64,000 bases of DNA from Glandiceps talaboti (Eukaryota > Hemichordata > Enteropneusta > Spengelidae): NCBI RefSeq assembly GCF_964340395.1, contig NC_135563.1, positions 14,267,151-14,331,150 of the forward strand. Direction: 5' to 3'. The translations under genes were made by a program, and so were the position numbers. The notes under the pieces are model-generated. The model saw only the letters and a list, made by a program, of their open reading frames with translations. It made no database searches and had not been told where the DNA came from. Shown one piece after another: positions 1 through 11,460 of the stretch. The stretch's first letter is position 1. Each line of letters starts with the position of its first letter.

Positions 1-2569
1 TATAAATTATGGGAGGTAATTTGAACCCCGTCCCCACTTACAGTAATTGCAATCCTAGTACTTGACATTATCATATTTCATGTATTAAATTATGACATTC
101 ATAAAATGACATGAGATTTATTGCACAACTCTACTTTTGTGCGGAGAAAGAAAGTCACAGTAGTGGTTTGACGAATTAGATGTACGCAAAAGGGCAAATT
201 GGTCGCAGAGGGTTGACATCGCAACAAACCCATGTTGCTGGCATTTCGACGCTTTCCCCTTGACCTTATCAGTAACCTACAAACTTGCTGGGTTCAAGAG
301 TCGCAAACGTAGCAGGCGGTGATAGCCATCATTCAATGATATAATTACATTTTTGTTCTGTCTATGAATTATTATTCTATTAACAAAACGTCAAAACATA
401 TCAGATGAAATTAATCAATCAACGTTGTAGGAGCAGAGCAATGATAAAGTAAAGGTTACTTCAGGGCGTACTGTGTTTTGCAGATGACAATATATATGTC
501 TTAAATTCCCCAAATCAATTAACGATATGAAGTCCCCTTGGATGCACTACTGTTTGTTGTGCGTGACCTACAGGTCGTCTGCTCCCGACATGGCGTAATT
601 TATAGCGACTGCAGGATGAATTTGTATACCTTCGCTTACGAATATTGCATTGGCTTTCTACCACAGACGCTTGTGAGTCAAAATATGTTAGCGAATTTCA
701 GGAAGTAACCTGTCTTGTCAATGTAGACTGGCAAATTCATTGTTGTGGTTATGTGTTATCTATATGGACTTGGCCACTCGTCTTTAGATACTAACAACAT
801 AACATATCAGTGACATAACAGTCTTACAAATCAACACAAGTATTTTCTTCTTGCCGTGATACTGGACCAGGAGTTACATAAGGGAGCCTTCGGTAATTAG
901 AAGGGGAAGGGCCCGGGAATTGGAGGGGGGGGGGGTTCGGTCGGTCATGTTTTACAATTCGGTGTTAGGGCTGGCATATTTTACAAAATGGAATGGGGGG
1001 GGGGGTCATGTGTTACTTTTACTCACTGTATTATTTAACTGTATTATTTGGCAACTTCCAACCACCACCGCCACCGTGGTACCGAAAGATCATAGCATAC
1101 CAGTCAAATCGTTGCTGAGAACCATGCAGTGAATCATATCGTTATTTGTGATGTGAAGAGAGGGATTTGTCTCACAGGAGTAAAGGGGGAATAGTGTGGT
1201 GAGATTTTTGGGTAATGTGGTGGACTGGGAATGCCGACAATGTCGGTAGTGTGCCAATCGAGTCTTTGGGAGTTCTGGCCTTGAGCTCTGCCAAATAGAT
1301 CCAAACACGTAATGTAGTGCCTTCACACAAATTCACTGTGGTGCACGTGCACGTGTTAAAATTATCAATGTGGTCACGGGTGGCAGCGGTGGAATCGAGT
1401 CCTTACCATTGACTACAGCGTTTTTTTCACGTTTGACAGCATTTCAATCTATGTTTTAAAAGTACATGTATTTGAACAGGGTCGTGTTTTAGAGAAAGGG
1501 GATTTGTATTTAGAACTGTGCAATGAATTGGGATGATCACATTTTACGCAACAGACGGGGCTTATTTCCTCTCTCCCCTTGAAATTACTGGGCTTGATTT
1601 CCCCTCTCCCCTTGTAAGTAGTGAAGGTTCCCTAATTCCATTAATATTGATATAGATTAGGACCTAATCTGTGAAATCCTTTGTCTACATACCATTTGGT
1701 TCTGACAAACTACTGTAGTTCAAGTAACCTAACAGTGGACGGTCAAAGCAGATATCAGGAGTTCTCATGTCACTGTACACGTTTTATAAATGACCGACCT
1801 TGGGTATTTCTCCGTTACGTAATAATACTTTACGCGTACTTGACATTGTCTCCACTTACTGAACCACACCTTTTTTGACGAAATACGATATACCATGGAA
1901 GTAGGGGTTCTACTTCCATGGATATACAGTACTGACTAAACACTCGAAAATGTCAAATAGAAAATAAGTATGTACTTAGAAAGTAATAAGATAAATGAGT
2001 GCTCTTTCATGATAACTTACCCTTGCCAACGCATCCATGTTCACCAAAATGCATTTAAAAAACCCCAAACTTCTGACAGGTAGAGTTTGGAGGCAAAACT
2101 ATTATGTGTGGGTGATCGGGCACAACTAGGTGAAACACACGTTGTTACGTAATTAGACTAGATACTATACCCACTTTATTTAGTATTGGTATCATCAGTA
2201 AGGACCATTCCACTTAAAATTAACTTGAAAGAATGTTCTGCTGTGTTCACGTTTTGAGATTTGAAGAATCAATTCAACAAACACACATACGGTCGCACTT
2301 GCGCGCACACATTGACAGACAATCGTGGATGACACAGGCACCAGTCCCGACACACTGAATATACTGTAAAACTATATAATTTCGCCACTCGAAATGCTTG
2401 TGATTTTATAGTATTCATCTGGTTCGCGAATAATAATATGTACTAATTACCAGATTGGTGCATTGTGTTCATGTACAAGAAGGCGTTTTAATCACTACTT
2501 ATTTTCACGTTTTTATTTTCGAGCGAAATAAGCGGAAATAGGTTTTTAGCGAAAATGTTCATGTTTACA

Positions 2570-2581
2570 GTCACGCGCGCG

Positions 2582-2643
<62 letters not shown>

Positions 2644-2645
2644 TG
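2570..2645. repeat. (GT)n flanked by CG alternation, Z-DNA-prone
   Basis: About 75 bases of nearly uninterrupted purine-pyrimidine alternation: a CGCGCG tract, then more than 20 GT units, then another CG tract ending in ACGTG. This is the classic composition for left-handed DNA. Confidence 0.9.
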
Positions 2646-4789
2646 TTTTAAAATATTGTCTCATAAGTGAAACACTAAGACATCTTCATTTCTCCTGTAT
2701 CAATGTTTGAAATATAATGTTCGTAATGCAGTAACATGAAGACAGAATATCAAAATCTATCCCTGTCCAGCAGTAAATTTTATTTCTCCCTTTGGAACAA
2801 ATGTTTCCGATGGATTTGTTTAATAATCAAAACTAGGGAAAATGTGCAGTTAGCTTTCCGGGCAATGACACTAATCGGTTAATCGCGTCTTTCATATCCT
2901 GTGAATACACAATCAAGCTCAGTCGAACATCCTCTCAAATACTAAGTATGAGCGGTTATCGCGTACACGATTCTGCCATTATAGCTGACTTCCATGTAAC
3001 GATGCACGGAGAAAATTGATTCATTAATCCTCCTTTGGAAGCATTCAAGTGGAAGATCATTGCAAACTCGGTTCTTGTGTGTCCGTCGATATATTCAGTA
3101 AGCTTTGGAATTTTCCAAACCATGGCGTTTGAATAAATTGTGTTTACATGTACCATGGATGACCGAACACTAACCCATACATATCAGTCTCGATGGAAAT
3201 TGTTGTTAAAAACGAGCATTCAAATTCGGAAACATGTGTTCCCCATGGACAAGACGAGATTACTCTAACATCAGGAAATTGCTCGCGAGGACAAGAAATA
3301 TTAACAAACGATAGAAAAAAGGTATTACCAATGTGGACTATTGTGATTTAAAAAATATCTAATTTATTTGTTAGTGGTAAAATGCCCGAATCATAGTTTC
3401 TATACAGTAAGATATGATTTCTTAATTGGTTTTAGAAAATGGCATTGACATTCTACGAATAATAAAAAACTAATTAGAGAGAAACAAACAACATAATTTA
3501 TATATTCTATATTTCTTTATACCTTCAAGTTGCAAATAATCACTATACAAGCAAACCGACTGGAGTTATCTGACAGCAGAAGAAAAACCCGAAAATTTAC
3601 TTTGCAGCGAAAATCATCACTTCAAACAAATCTCATGGCCCGACTAGATACTACACTCTCTCACAGTCTCGGAGCATCGCATCGCTAAAAAGCTTAAAGG
3701 GTTGTTTTGTAGGTACTGATATCTACTGCATAACATGTGGCAAACCACAGCCTCTTTTACGGCACCGTCGAAACGTGTCTTTATTTCGAAGTGTAGCAGA
3801 AGAAATAACAGCTCTGGTTTGCGAGAATGACGATCATCACATTTGTTGATGTGTTACTACATGGAGCGTCGCAATAACACGGAGTTGTAGTAACATGTCA
3901 ACAAATGATTAGCCCTATGTAGTCGATGAGGTACAAGGATATTCTAGTACAATTATGCGATAGATATTGGTACATACACAAACGCTAATAGCGATGCTCC
4001 CGAGGACTGGTGAGAGAGTCTAAAACTAGTATAGATACATGGGAGTGGTGTGAATTCTAAAACTAGTATTTAACACCCTTTGTTCATAGACCCTCCACCC
4101 ATAGTAAAGTACTTCATTCTACTGATGAAATCTTTAGGTATGGACGAAATTAAAGCTTTAAACACAGCTTTCTAAAAACTGTTGTTTTTTTTGAAAAGTT
4201 TATATTACATTGATATAGATACATGTAGTTTACATTCACATATATTTATTCAATATTATTATTATTTTTATTTATGCAAACGCCAATCCTTTCATCAATG
4301 TGTATAGATATACCTCAATGTATACCATCAATAGTGCATAGCATGCATGTACAACATGTATAATTAAAGTGTTCGAAAGGCGAAATATAAAAATCGACAG
4401 TAATTTCCCGTCGACTTTGGAAACTGCCGTGTTATTACACATTGTTTCCTGTAGTATATCGGTCGGTACACACTCATACCGCAATTACACGTATAGGCAA
4501 TGATTCTACAGGGATGTAGCAATCATTGTTTCCTAGCAACAACAAATCCTAAGTTCCGATTAGTATCATGGGTCAGGTTCAGGTGCATATAAAGCTTGTA
4601 ATAAAAAAGCATCCACGGTTTCCCCTTGAGTTTAAGATGTACATTATTCTATTAGAACAAAATTTGGATGCCGTTGACAAGTTGCCATTTTAAAGCAACA
4701 CACGAAATTCATAATTTGCTGAAATACAAAAGATATTCATTGAAACGTTGGTATGGTAACAGCGATTGCCTACTCCCTATATGCTCAAT

Positions 4790-4819
4790 GGAGAGAGCGA
4801 GAGAGAGAGCGAGAGAGAG

Positions 4820-4872
<53 letters not shown>

Positions 4873-4876
4873 GAGA
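4790..4876. repeat. (GA)n microsatellite
   Basis: An interrupted GA dinucleotide array; open frames across it encode only RE/SE dipeptide repeats and are artefacts. Confidence 0.95.
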
Positions 4877-5682
4877 TTATTCTGCATTGTTTTTTTTTAT
4901 TACGGGTTTTTGCTATCTGTAAAATATAACCAAATATATATTTATGGTATTTAGTGATGGTCGATAAGTCAAAGATAAAAGTTTCATATATAAATAGACG
5001 GAGTTAATTGACGGGGCGTATCCTGGTGATTATATTTGTATTTAGATTCCCATGTGTGAAAGTTGAATTACTGTACGGCCAAGCTAAACGTATACCCTAT
5101 ATGTATTCGACTACAAGTACGAGGCGAGGACTTCCTGCCAATCGTAACAACTTGTGAGTGCCACTGTACTACACATGTCTTGACGTCAGCATATTAATAT
5201 GCGGCAATGCGTCGTCGCTTTTGCTGGTATAAGATGTGCGCCACAGCCAGTATCAGTTTGCTTCGCCGCTTGAAGCGAAGTGATGTTTAAAACACACCTT
5301 CTTTGCAGATTCAAGGCAAAGTTACAAGAAAAACCGATCTTGATTTCCATTATTGATCATCATTGCTATAACAATATATACCCGCCAGTTATTTGTACAT
5401 ATCATGGTGAAAGCAAAGCATGCCGGTAATTGGGTCCAGACAACAGTTAACGTTACTATGGTTTCATTTTAAACGGTAACATAGTTCACCATTTCAAGGT
5501 GATACAAAGGTCCTGGTCAGTGTACTTTTAAGTTTTAGAGCATCGGACGATCGACCATCAAGGGTACGTACGGTGTCGTGCTGCAGGCTTGGCTGTCCAC
5601 AGACAACTACACCAGCGGTAAGGAAATTTCTGTTTGACAGTACATATTTTGCAGTTTCAGTGGCTGACAGCCTCAACGGTAG

Positions 5683-5722
5683 TATGGGGGGGGGGGGGGT
5701 GAGGGTGGGGGGGGGGGGGCGC
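5683..5722 (+). repeat. Double G-tract, G-quadruplex-prone
   Basis: Two runs of about 13 and 12 guanines are separated by a short G-rich spacer, with CGC at the 3' side. This meets the simple criterion for an intramolecular G-quadruplex on the + strand. It lies about 0.75 kb upstream of the deiodinase start codon. Confidence 0.85.
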
Positions 5723-6476
5723 TTGACCATAATCGTGTTGAGCCCAGTGCGTTTGAAAATATACATTATAACACAGACAAGTAAGAATTACTTGTCTGTG
5801 ATTATAATAGTACAGGTAGATAATTCTCTGGGGGTCAGGTTGTATATAGGTCAGAGTTGCACGATATCGTCAGACGGAAAACCTCCTGTCTCCGTGATCT
5901 TTGTCTTTCTGTTTAAATGGCGTGAGTCTAATACCTTATAGACTAGAACACATCAGAAATGTGTTCCTGATCGAAGTTAGACAATTTGCTTTCGTAAGTT
6001 TGCAATTCAATTGACATGGAATGTCTGCAAAGCTGTCTCGGTATATTTAACGGCTGTCCACGTCATTGTTCGTTGAAGGTAACTGTTGTTAGGTCAATGG
6101 GTTGCACTACAATGGCCAAACCGCAGGTATCACACAGTATTTGAGCAATTAGCTGGGCATTTGATTGAAGGGTAAATCAGTCCATATGGATGTATTATTG
6201 CAATAATAGATCCATGATCAGTCAAACTACTGTCAGATGAATGGCACTTCGTACCGAGCAACGGCTTAAAGTTAGACAAAAAATAGAGGGATTTTTTATT
6301 CACCCAAATATTAACCTTCGTGTTTTATTGTATCATGAGAGGGAAACATCGGTAATTTAGATATTATATATACTAGTGGAAACAGAGATAGATCAGATCT
6401 ACTCGTCTTCTCCAAACATGTTTTATTTTCACCTTTTCATACAGTCCACAAAATTATAATATATATTACAGAAATC

Positions 6477-7186
6477 ATGGCTGACTTCGTGAAAGATCGT
6501 CAGCTCGTCATGAAAATTCTCAGACGATTTCAAGAAATACTTCACGACGACAAGACGTTGAAAATAGTAGACAATGACATGAACCCTTATGCTAAGAATC
6601 CGAGGACACTGGTCAAATCCAACAAATATATTCTCGATCAAGCTCAACGTCAAACTCTACAGGAACATGGTATAAATCCAGACAGTATTGGAATGGATTT
6701 CATGTACTTGATTATTAGTATGGTAATGATGCAGAGGTAAATTAGAATGACTCATTTAATATATTTTGGATGGTGAAAATGTTTGATCGGAAAACCCGTT
6801 ACTTTCAATAAATACTAGTATATGTGTATATTCAAGATATCTGTCAAATTCAAACACTTTGACTGCAATTAATTACGCTTATAGTCTGAGTGATGTTGAA
6901 TACACAAAAGATATCGTCTAATACAAAGGTCAAAATATTCGTTCTTGCCTGGGACATTCATTGGCCCATAGTGGAGGGTCTATGATTGGCTCTAAAATGA
7001 ACGTTACTCCTGAAAAACGAAGATGACAATAAGGTTGCCTGTAGATGGCAGTATACATCATCAAAGTCAATTCGGCCTCTTTAGGCTCAGTGGCTACTGG
7101 TGTACAAAGGATTATTTGCTGTTGAATCACATGTGGCTCAGTATTAGTTAGTTATGTGTTTATGAAATTAATTTGTTTGTTTGGTT

Positions 7187-7229
<43 letters not shown>

Positions 7230-9663
7230 TTTTGTTTGTTTGTTTGTTTGTTTGTTTGTTTTCGTAAACAAAACTAACTGAGCCTGAGCCCCCTGTGTTC
7301 TATATGTGAAATGGTCACTATTATACCCCTATAGGGTAACACCAGCTTTCTGTATTCTAAAGATGTCTCGATTTGTTGCTAGGTGATGGATTGTGTCAAA
7401 CTAATGATGTCGGCAGGTCCAAATATAATGAGTCAAGATTTAGATATTGGCGACCCAGCACCAGATGCCGATCTTGTCACACTGAAAAATGAGAAAGTAG
7501 CACTCAGAAAGATGTGTAAACAGCGCCCACTAGTGGTGATCTCATCTTCCTTGTCCTGACCACCGTTGAGGGTAAGTAGACTATAACAAAATTATTAGTT
7601 GTATCACCCAAAGCATTGGTATAGTGACAAAACCAATGCATAGGTATAGTGACAAAACCAATGCATAGGTATAGTGACAAAACCAATACATAGATATAGT
7701 GACAAAACCAATGCATAGGTATAGTGACAAAACCAATGCATAGGTATAGTGACAAAACCAATGCATAGGTATAGTGACAAAACCAATGCATAGGTATAGT
7801 GACAAAACCAATACATAGATATAGTGACAAAACCAATGCATAGGTATAGTGACAAAACCAATGCATAGGTATAGTGACAAAACCAATGCATAGGTATAGT
7901 GACAAAACCAATGCATAGGTATAGTGACAAAACCAATACATAGATATAGTGACAAAACCAATGCATAGGTATAGTGACAAAACCAATACATAGATATAGT
8001 GACAAAACCAATGCATAGGTATAGTGACAACACCAATACATAGGTATAGTGTCAACACCAATACATAGATATAGTGACAAAACCAATACATAGGTATAGT
8101 GACAAAACCAATACATAGATATAGTGACAAAACCAATGCATAGATATAGTGACAAAACCAATGCATAGGTATAGTGACAACACCAATACATAGGTATAGT
8201 GTCAACACCAATACATAGATATAGTGACAAAACCAATACATAGATATAGTGACAAAACCAATACATAGGTATAGTGACAACACCAATGCATAGGTATAGT
8301 GACAAAACCAATGCATAGGTGTAGTGACAACTCCAATGCATAGGTGTTGTGACAAAACCAATGCATAGGTGTAGTGACAAAACCAATGCATAGGTGTACG
8401 TAGTCACCACTATTGCATAGGTGTAGTGACAACTCTAATCAGTCGAGAGAGAGGAGGCCAGTGAGGACGGAAGGACACAACATATCTTACATAGTGACAT
8501 TCTGTATAACTGTGTTGTTGTCATTTCCGTTACAGGCTATTGTTCACAGCGATGGCCTGTCGACATTATATCAGAAATACAAGACAAAAGCTGACTTCCT
8601 ATTCATTTACCTCAGAGAAGCTCATCCCAAGGAAGGCTGGAGACTGGGATCACACTTTAGTTTTGTTGCCCAACATAAAAGTATAGATGAACGAATAGCT
8701 GCAGCAAGGTACTGGTAGTTTCAGTTGACAAAAAACATTTTGATATAATTCATTGTTCTGTCAAGGAAAATATGAGTGACCTAAGGGGCCTTGCCACTAT
8801 GAGTCAAAAGATGAAAAGTGACAAAACCATTAGATAACAAATATTTTCTAACTAAATAAAGAATAGTGAAGAATAATATAGTCATACCTCTGCAAGGATA
8901 ATTTATGAAAAATCGCCCCATAATCTGTGATTTAGACATGGCGCACATTGCTGTAACATAGTATGACTAGGGTATAAATTCTATATTTTTTGTTCAAGCA
9001 CATTCAACTTGGCTTGCATTAGGTGTAATGTCTATTATTTCATACGTATCAGTGATTACTTGCACCAGAGTCCACACATACTAGTGGTATGTGCATTGCA
9101 GTGTAATACCAAAAACAATATTGCATACCTGTATGCAAATTATATGCAAATGATATACCTTTTTGTCTTGTAAACTTTACGAACTAGTTCATCATTTTGG
9201 GGGTATTTTTCTCTGCTATGCATCTTTTCAAAAAATCATGATAAACATCTTTTTTTTTAAAAATCTGTGAGGAAGAATCAGTCATAAAATCTCAGTACGT
9301 TGTTGTTCAACTGAGCTTGAGCCTTGTTTTACCTTCAGAGTTCTAACATAAAATATGCCACTGTACTTTTTAATCAAAGAGACACCATTTTTTCTTTTCA
9401 GCCTTCTCCTGACAATGGACAAGTACAGTAGTCTGACAGCTGACTATCTTAGTGATAACAAGATACCTGTTGTGGTTGACAACATGGACAACGAGTTTGC
9501 TGACAAATATGTAGCAGTACCAGACAGAGTATTTGTCATTGAAAACCATAAGATTGCCTATGTCGGACGCAACATTATGATTCAGTTAGAAGATTCAGAT
9601 GTGTTACTCACTGATGAACTTCACAATTGGTTGGGAGAACGTTTCCCGATCAATAAACTATAA
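6477..9663 (+). CDS. Iodothyronine deiodinase-like selenoprotein, four exons
   Basis: The exons are 6477-6722, 7383-7571, 8536-8708 and 9402-9663 with phases 0, 0 and 2; they encode 289 residues including one UGA (7557-7559, residue 141). Family marks are GDPAPDADLV before the active site, RPLVV then Sec-Pro-Pro, AREAHP-like LREAHPKEGW in exon 3, and PVVVDNMDN in exon 4. All align with vertebrate DIO1-3, which remove iodine from thyroid hormones through a thioredoxin-fold selenol. Length fits the family (about 250-305). The start ATG has a good context (AATCATGG). The exon 1 donor must be the GTAATG at 6723, because the next GT downstream would put a stop in frame. The usual N-terminal membrane anchor is not obvious; residues about 72-95 are the most hydrophobic stretch. 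The cysteine normally two residues before Sec is Leu here. Substrate preference (outer or inner ring, or iodotyrosine) cannot be read from sequence. Confidence 0.9.
7180..7300 (+). repeat. Dispersed repeat with (TTTA)n(TTTG)n tract
   Basis: A TTTA array passes into a TTTG array and then into the unique segment AAACTAACTGAGCCTGAG. The same unique segment plus AAAC/AAAT tract occurs inverted at about 59890-60020. A shared unique part joined to a simple tail suggests a retroelement-type repeat. It is in intron 1 of the deiodinase. Confidence 0.6.
7557..7559 (+). other. UGA selenocysteine codon of the deiodinase
   Basis: An in-frame TGA is followed by codons for Pro-Pro-Leu-Arg and then a consensus donor (AGG|GTAAGT at 7571/7572). 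The position equals the Sec of SCTUPPF in known deiodinases, and coding conservation continues in two further exons. Decoding as Sec is therefore far more likely than termination. Confidence 0.88.
7605..8432. repeat. 25-bp minisatellite in deiodinase intron 2
   Basis: About 33 head-to-tail copies of a 25-base unit (core ACCAATGCATAGGTATAGTG) vary at a few fixed positions (GCA/ACA, AGGT/AGAT, later GGTGTAG). It begins only about 35 bases after the donor of the Sec-encoding exon and ends about 100 bases before the next acceptor, so it fills nearly the whole intron. Long antisense open frames across it (a 25-residue periodic peptide) are artefacts of a unit length not divisible by three. Confidence 0.95.
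9046..9165. repeat. Partial copy of dispersed repeat family A
   Basis: The segment containing TGATTACTTGCACCAGAG and CTAGTGGTAT is shared with 18366-18790 and 50924-51270. Only the left part of the family is present here, within deiodinase intron 3. Confidence 0.8.
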
Positions 9664-9703
9664 ATCAGAGAAGGTTTCATTCAACAACAGCACTTCACTT
9701 ATA

Positions 9704-10080
9704 AGGGTGGTGTCTGTACTTAATTCTGTGTTTCTCATTGTTACACCTTCAAAATGATGGGTTGATCGACCAGTTAAAAATAAACAATTTAATGTGTACA
9801 TTTTGGTCATGCTTTCAATTCCTAATCATATTTTAACAGTCTAAATGACTTAGAAATGACAATTAATGTCAGAAGGAAACTTTGAACTATGTGTTGATAA
9901 AATGATAGTTTTTACTCACATACTCACTCATGGGGTTGCCATCTGACAATCAGTGATGTGATTATGTAATTTTTTCCCCTACTCCTGCTGTAGAGGACAT
10001 CAATTTAAAAAAAGAAATTCACAAGAAATGTTGGGTCGGTCAGGCCATGAGAAACACAGAATTAAGTACTGTCACCTTAA
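9704..10080. mobile_element. MITE-like element, copy 1
   Basis: About 377 bases are bounded by inverted repeats of about 30 bases (inner part GTACTTAATTCTGTGTTTCT on the left, its complement at 10049-10068). The interior, with the segment TTAGAAATGACAATTAA, is repeated at 19375-19715. No transposase is encoded. It starts 40 bases after the deiodinase stop, so it is probably transcribed as part of the 3'UTR. Confidence 0.8.
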
Positions 10081-10595
10081 AACTTAAGAAGTTTTTCGAG
10101 TGATGCATTTGAAGTAGTGGTGTGTGAAGACCTACAAGTACAATTCTAGTGATTTCAGCATCAGATTATTTGTGAATGTAGTGCAATAGTTTGTTATTTG
10201 TTTAGTTGTAACTGTCAAATCAAATCACAATATAAAAATAGTCTTCTCTCAACTTCAGAAAACCTGTGCAAATTCAGAATACACGCTTAATGTGTAGTTG
10301 GAGATGATCAACATAGTCGTGGGGTAATTTTGGAAAATGGGAGGTGCTTTACTGTTGAGAAGTAATTTTCAACAACGTTAGATGCTTTTAGCTGTGGAAA
10401 GGAGGTACCTGTATGACTGAGTTAAACTCATAATTTTCTCATTTAGCCACATCTTTTAGATACTAAACATACCCATTGTAAAAGCTGCACAAAACACACA
10501 ACTTAATTGCGATAATAGACATGTGACTAGCCTACTATAGTCTCACGTAACAGCCAAAAAGAAATTGGGATGTGTACACTACATTGGATTGCTAT

Positions 10596-10672
10596 AGTCT
10601 GTAAGGTACGCCATGACAGGGCGCCCTCACCCATCGGTCAACGGCTGAATGACATGACGTATCTTACAGTCT
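10596..10672. mobile_element. Short foldback element, copy 1
   Basis: The end sequence AGTCTGTAAGGTACGCCATG is mirrored at 10653-10672 as an imperfect inverted repeat. A related copy, with the shared GGGGCGCCCTCAC segment, is at 33886-33980. Confidence 0.75.
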
Positions 10673-10726
10673 AAGGCTACTAGTGCACAAGTAAAATTAA
10701 AGGGGAACACTGATAAGGTAATAGTA

Positions 10727-10778
10727 ATGAATATGTGGAGTAAAAATGCCTTTTTTGCTGTACCATGGTCTTTATGAT
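10727..10778 (+). promoter_or_regulatory. Candidate SECIS element, weak
   Basis: A Sec-decoding mRNA needs a SECIS hairpin in its 3'UTR. This stretch has ATGA, then 11 bases, then an A-run, and closes with TGAT after 52 bases in total, which is the right order and spacing. The stem is poor, however: three base pairs, a bulge, then five pairs. It lies 1.06 kb past the stop, which requires a long 3'UTR; the next AATAAA is near 11002. A second possibility is 10047-10105, with ATGA followed by GAAACAC pairing to a GTTTTTC before GA, but that lies at the right end of a MITE. Confidence 0.25.
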
Positions 10779-11244
10779 GTCCTGGTGGTCGATGTCTCTT
10801 GACAACCATCTTGGACTGATAGTCTTTGTATCATGGTAGGCACTGAATGAATAACATCCACATACTTGTCATTATCTGTACCTGATCAACATCGCTAGAT
10901 TACAAATAACATTTAAAAACTGAGGGATCTGATTTCAGATGTTACATTGTGGACTGATAGATTAGAAATTTTAAGATCACACTTTGAATGTTTTTAGTTA
11001 TCAAAAATAAAAGTTTTCTTGCTCTTCGTCACATTAAAGAATAATTACATTTTCAATAAAGACATCACAAAAAACAATGCAACTCTGTCTTCTAATGATT
11101 GTTTAGCCACGGTTACCAAGCCTACCCACTGTTGGCTGATTTCGTGCCTTGCAGAAGTCATTTGTGCATGGAGGAACATGGCTGCTGTTGAGATCTGTGA
11201 TAGGTGCTGATTGGACAAAATGATTCCACTCTCTGTGTATACTC

Positions 11245-11460
11245 TAAACCTAGATATTTTCACTACTACAAATTTTTGCAATTTTAGAGTCTTCAGCAAG
11301 TTGTCAAAGAGTAATTTTTACTACTTACCAGACTGCTACATTGTGTTCATGTGCAAGAAGGCATTATAGTCAGTACTTATTTTTGTGTTTTTGTTTTCCA
11401 GTGAAATTAGCGAAAATAAGTCTTTAGCGAACATTTCCAGGTTTACAGTATTTGACAGAA
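11245..11460. repeat. Dispersed repeat family B, copy
   Basis: The segments CTAGATATTTTC, AGTCAGTACTTATTTT, TTTTCCAGTGAAATTAGC and CAGGTTTACAGTA also occur in the same order at about 2370-2575 and 30875-31085, and inverted near 29062-29135. It is non-coding and about 210 bases long. Confidence 0.8.

Larger units (their letters stand above)
1..6476. other. Upstream gene-free region with simple repeats
   Basis: No open reading frame here resembles a known protein, and no chain of splice-compatible exons was found. The stretch contains a GT-repeat flanked by alternating CG tracts (2570-2645), a GA-repeat (about 4790-4876), two long G-runs (5685-5720), a small perfect hairpin (1893-1921) and a copy of a dispersed repeat (about 2370-2575). 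The last part should contain the promoter and any 5'UTR exon of the deiodinase starting at 6477, but I cannot place them. Confidence 0.6.

Noticed and set aside
920-1132. Short + strand frame and the overlapping minus frame at 1090-1326
   Set aside because: Low-complexity G-run, no family likeness, no splice partners.
6722-6740. Deiodinase exon 1 extended to the AGG|TAA at 6740
   Set aside because: Splicing from the later GT at 6735 would create a stop at the start of exon 2; the GTAATG donor at 6723 keeps the frame.
7557-7559. TGA as a true stop or pseudogene mark in the deiodinase
   Set aside because: Its position matches the family's selenocysteine, is followed by Pro-Pro, and conserved coding exons continue with intact phases.
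7504-8432. Long antisense open frames with a periodic Met-His-Trp-Phe-Cys peptide
   Set aside because: They are translations of a 25-bp minisatellite inside an intron; all three frames stay open simply because the unit lacks stops.
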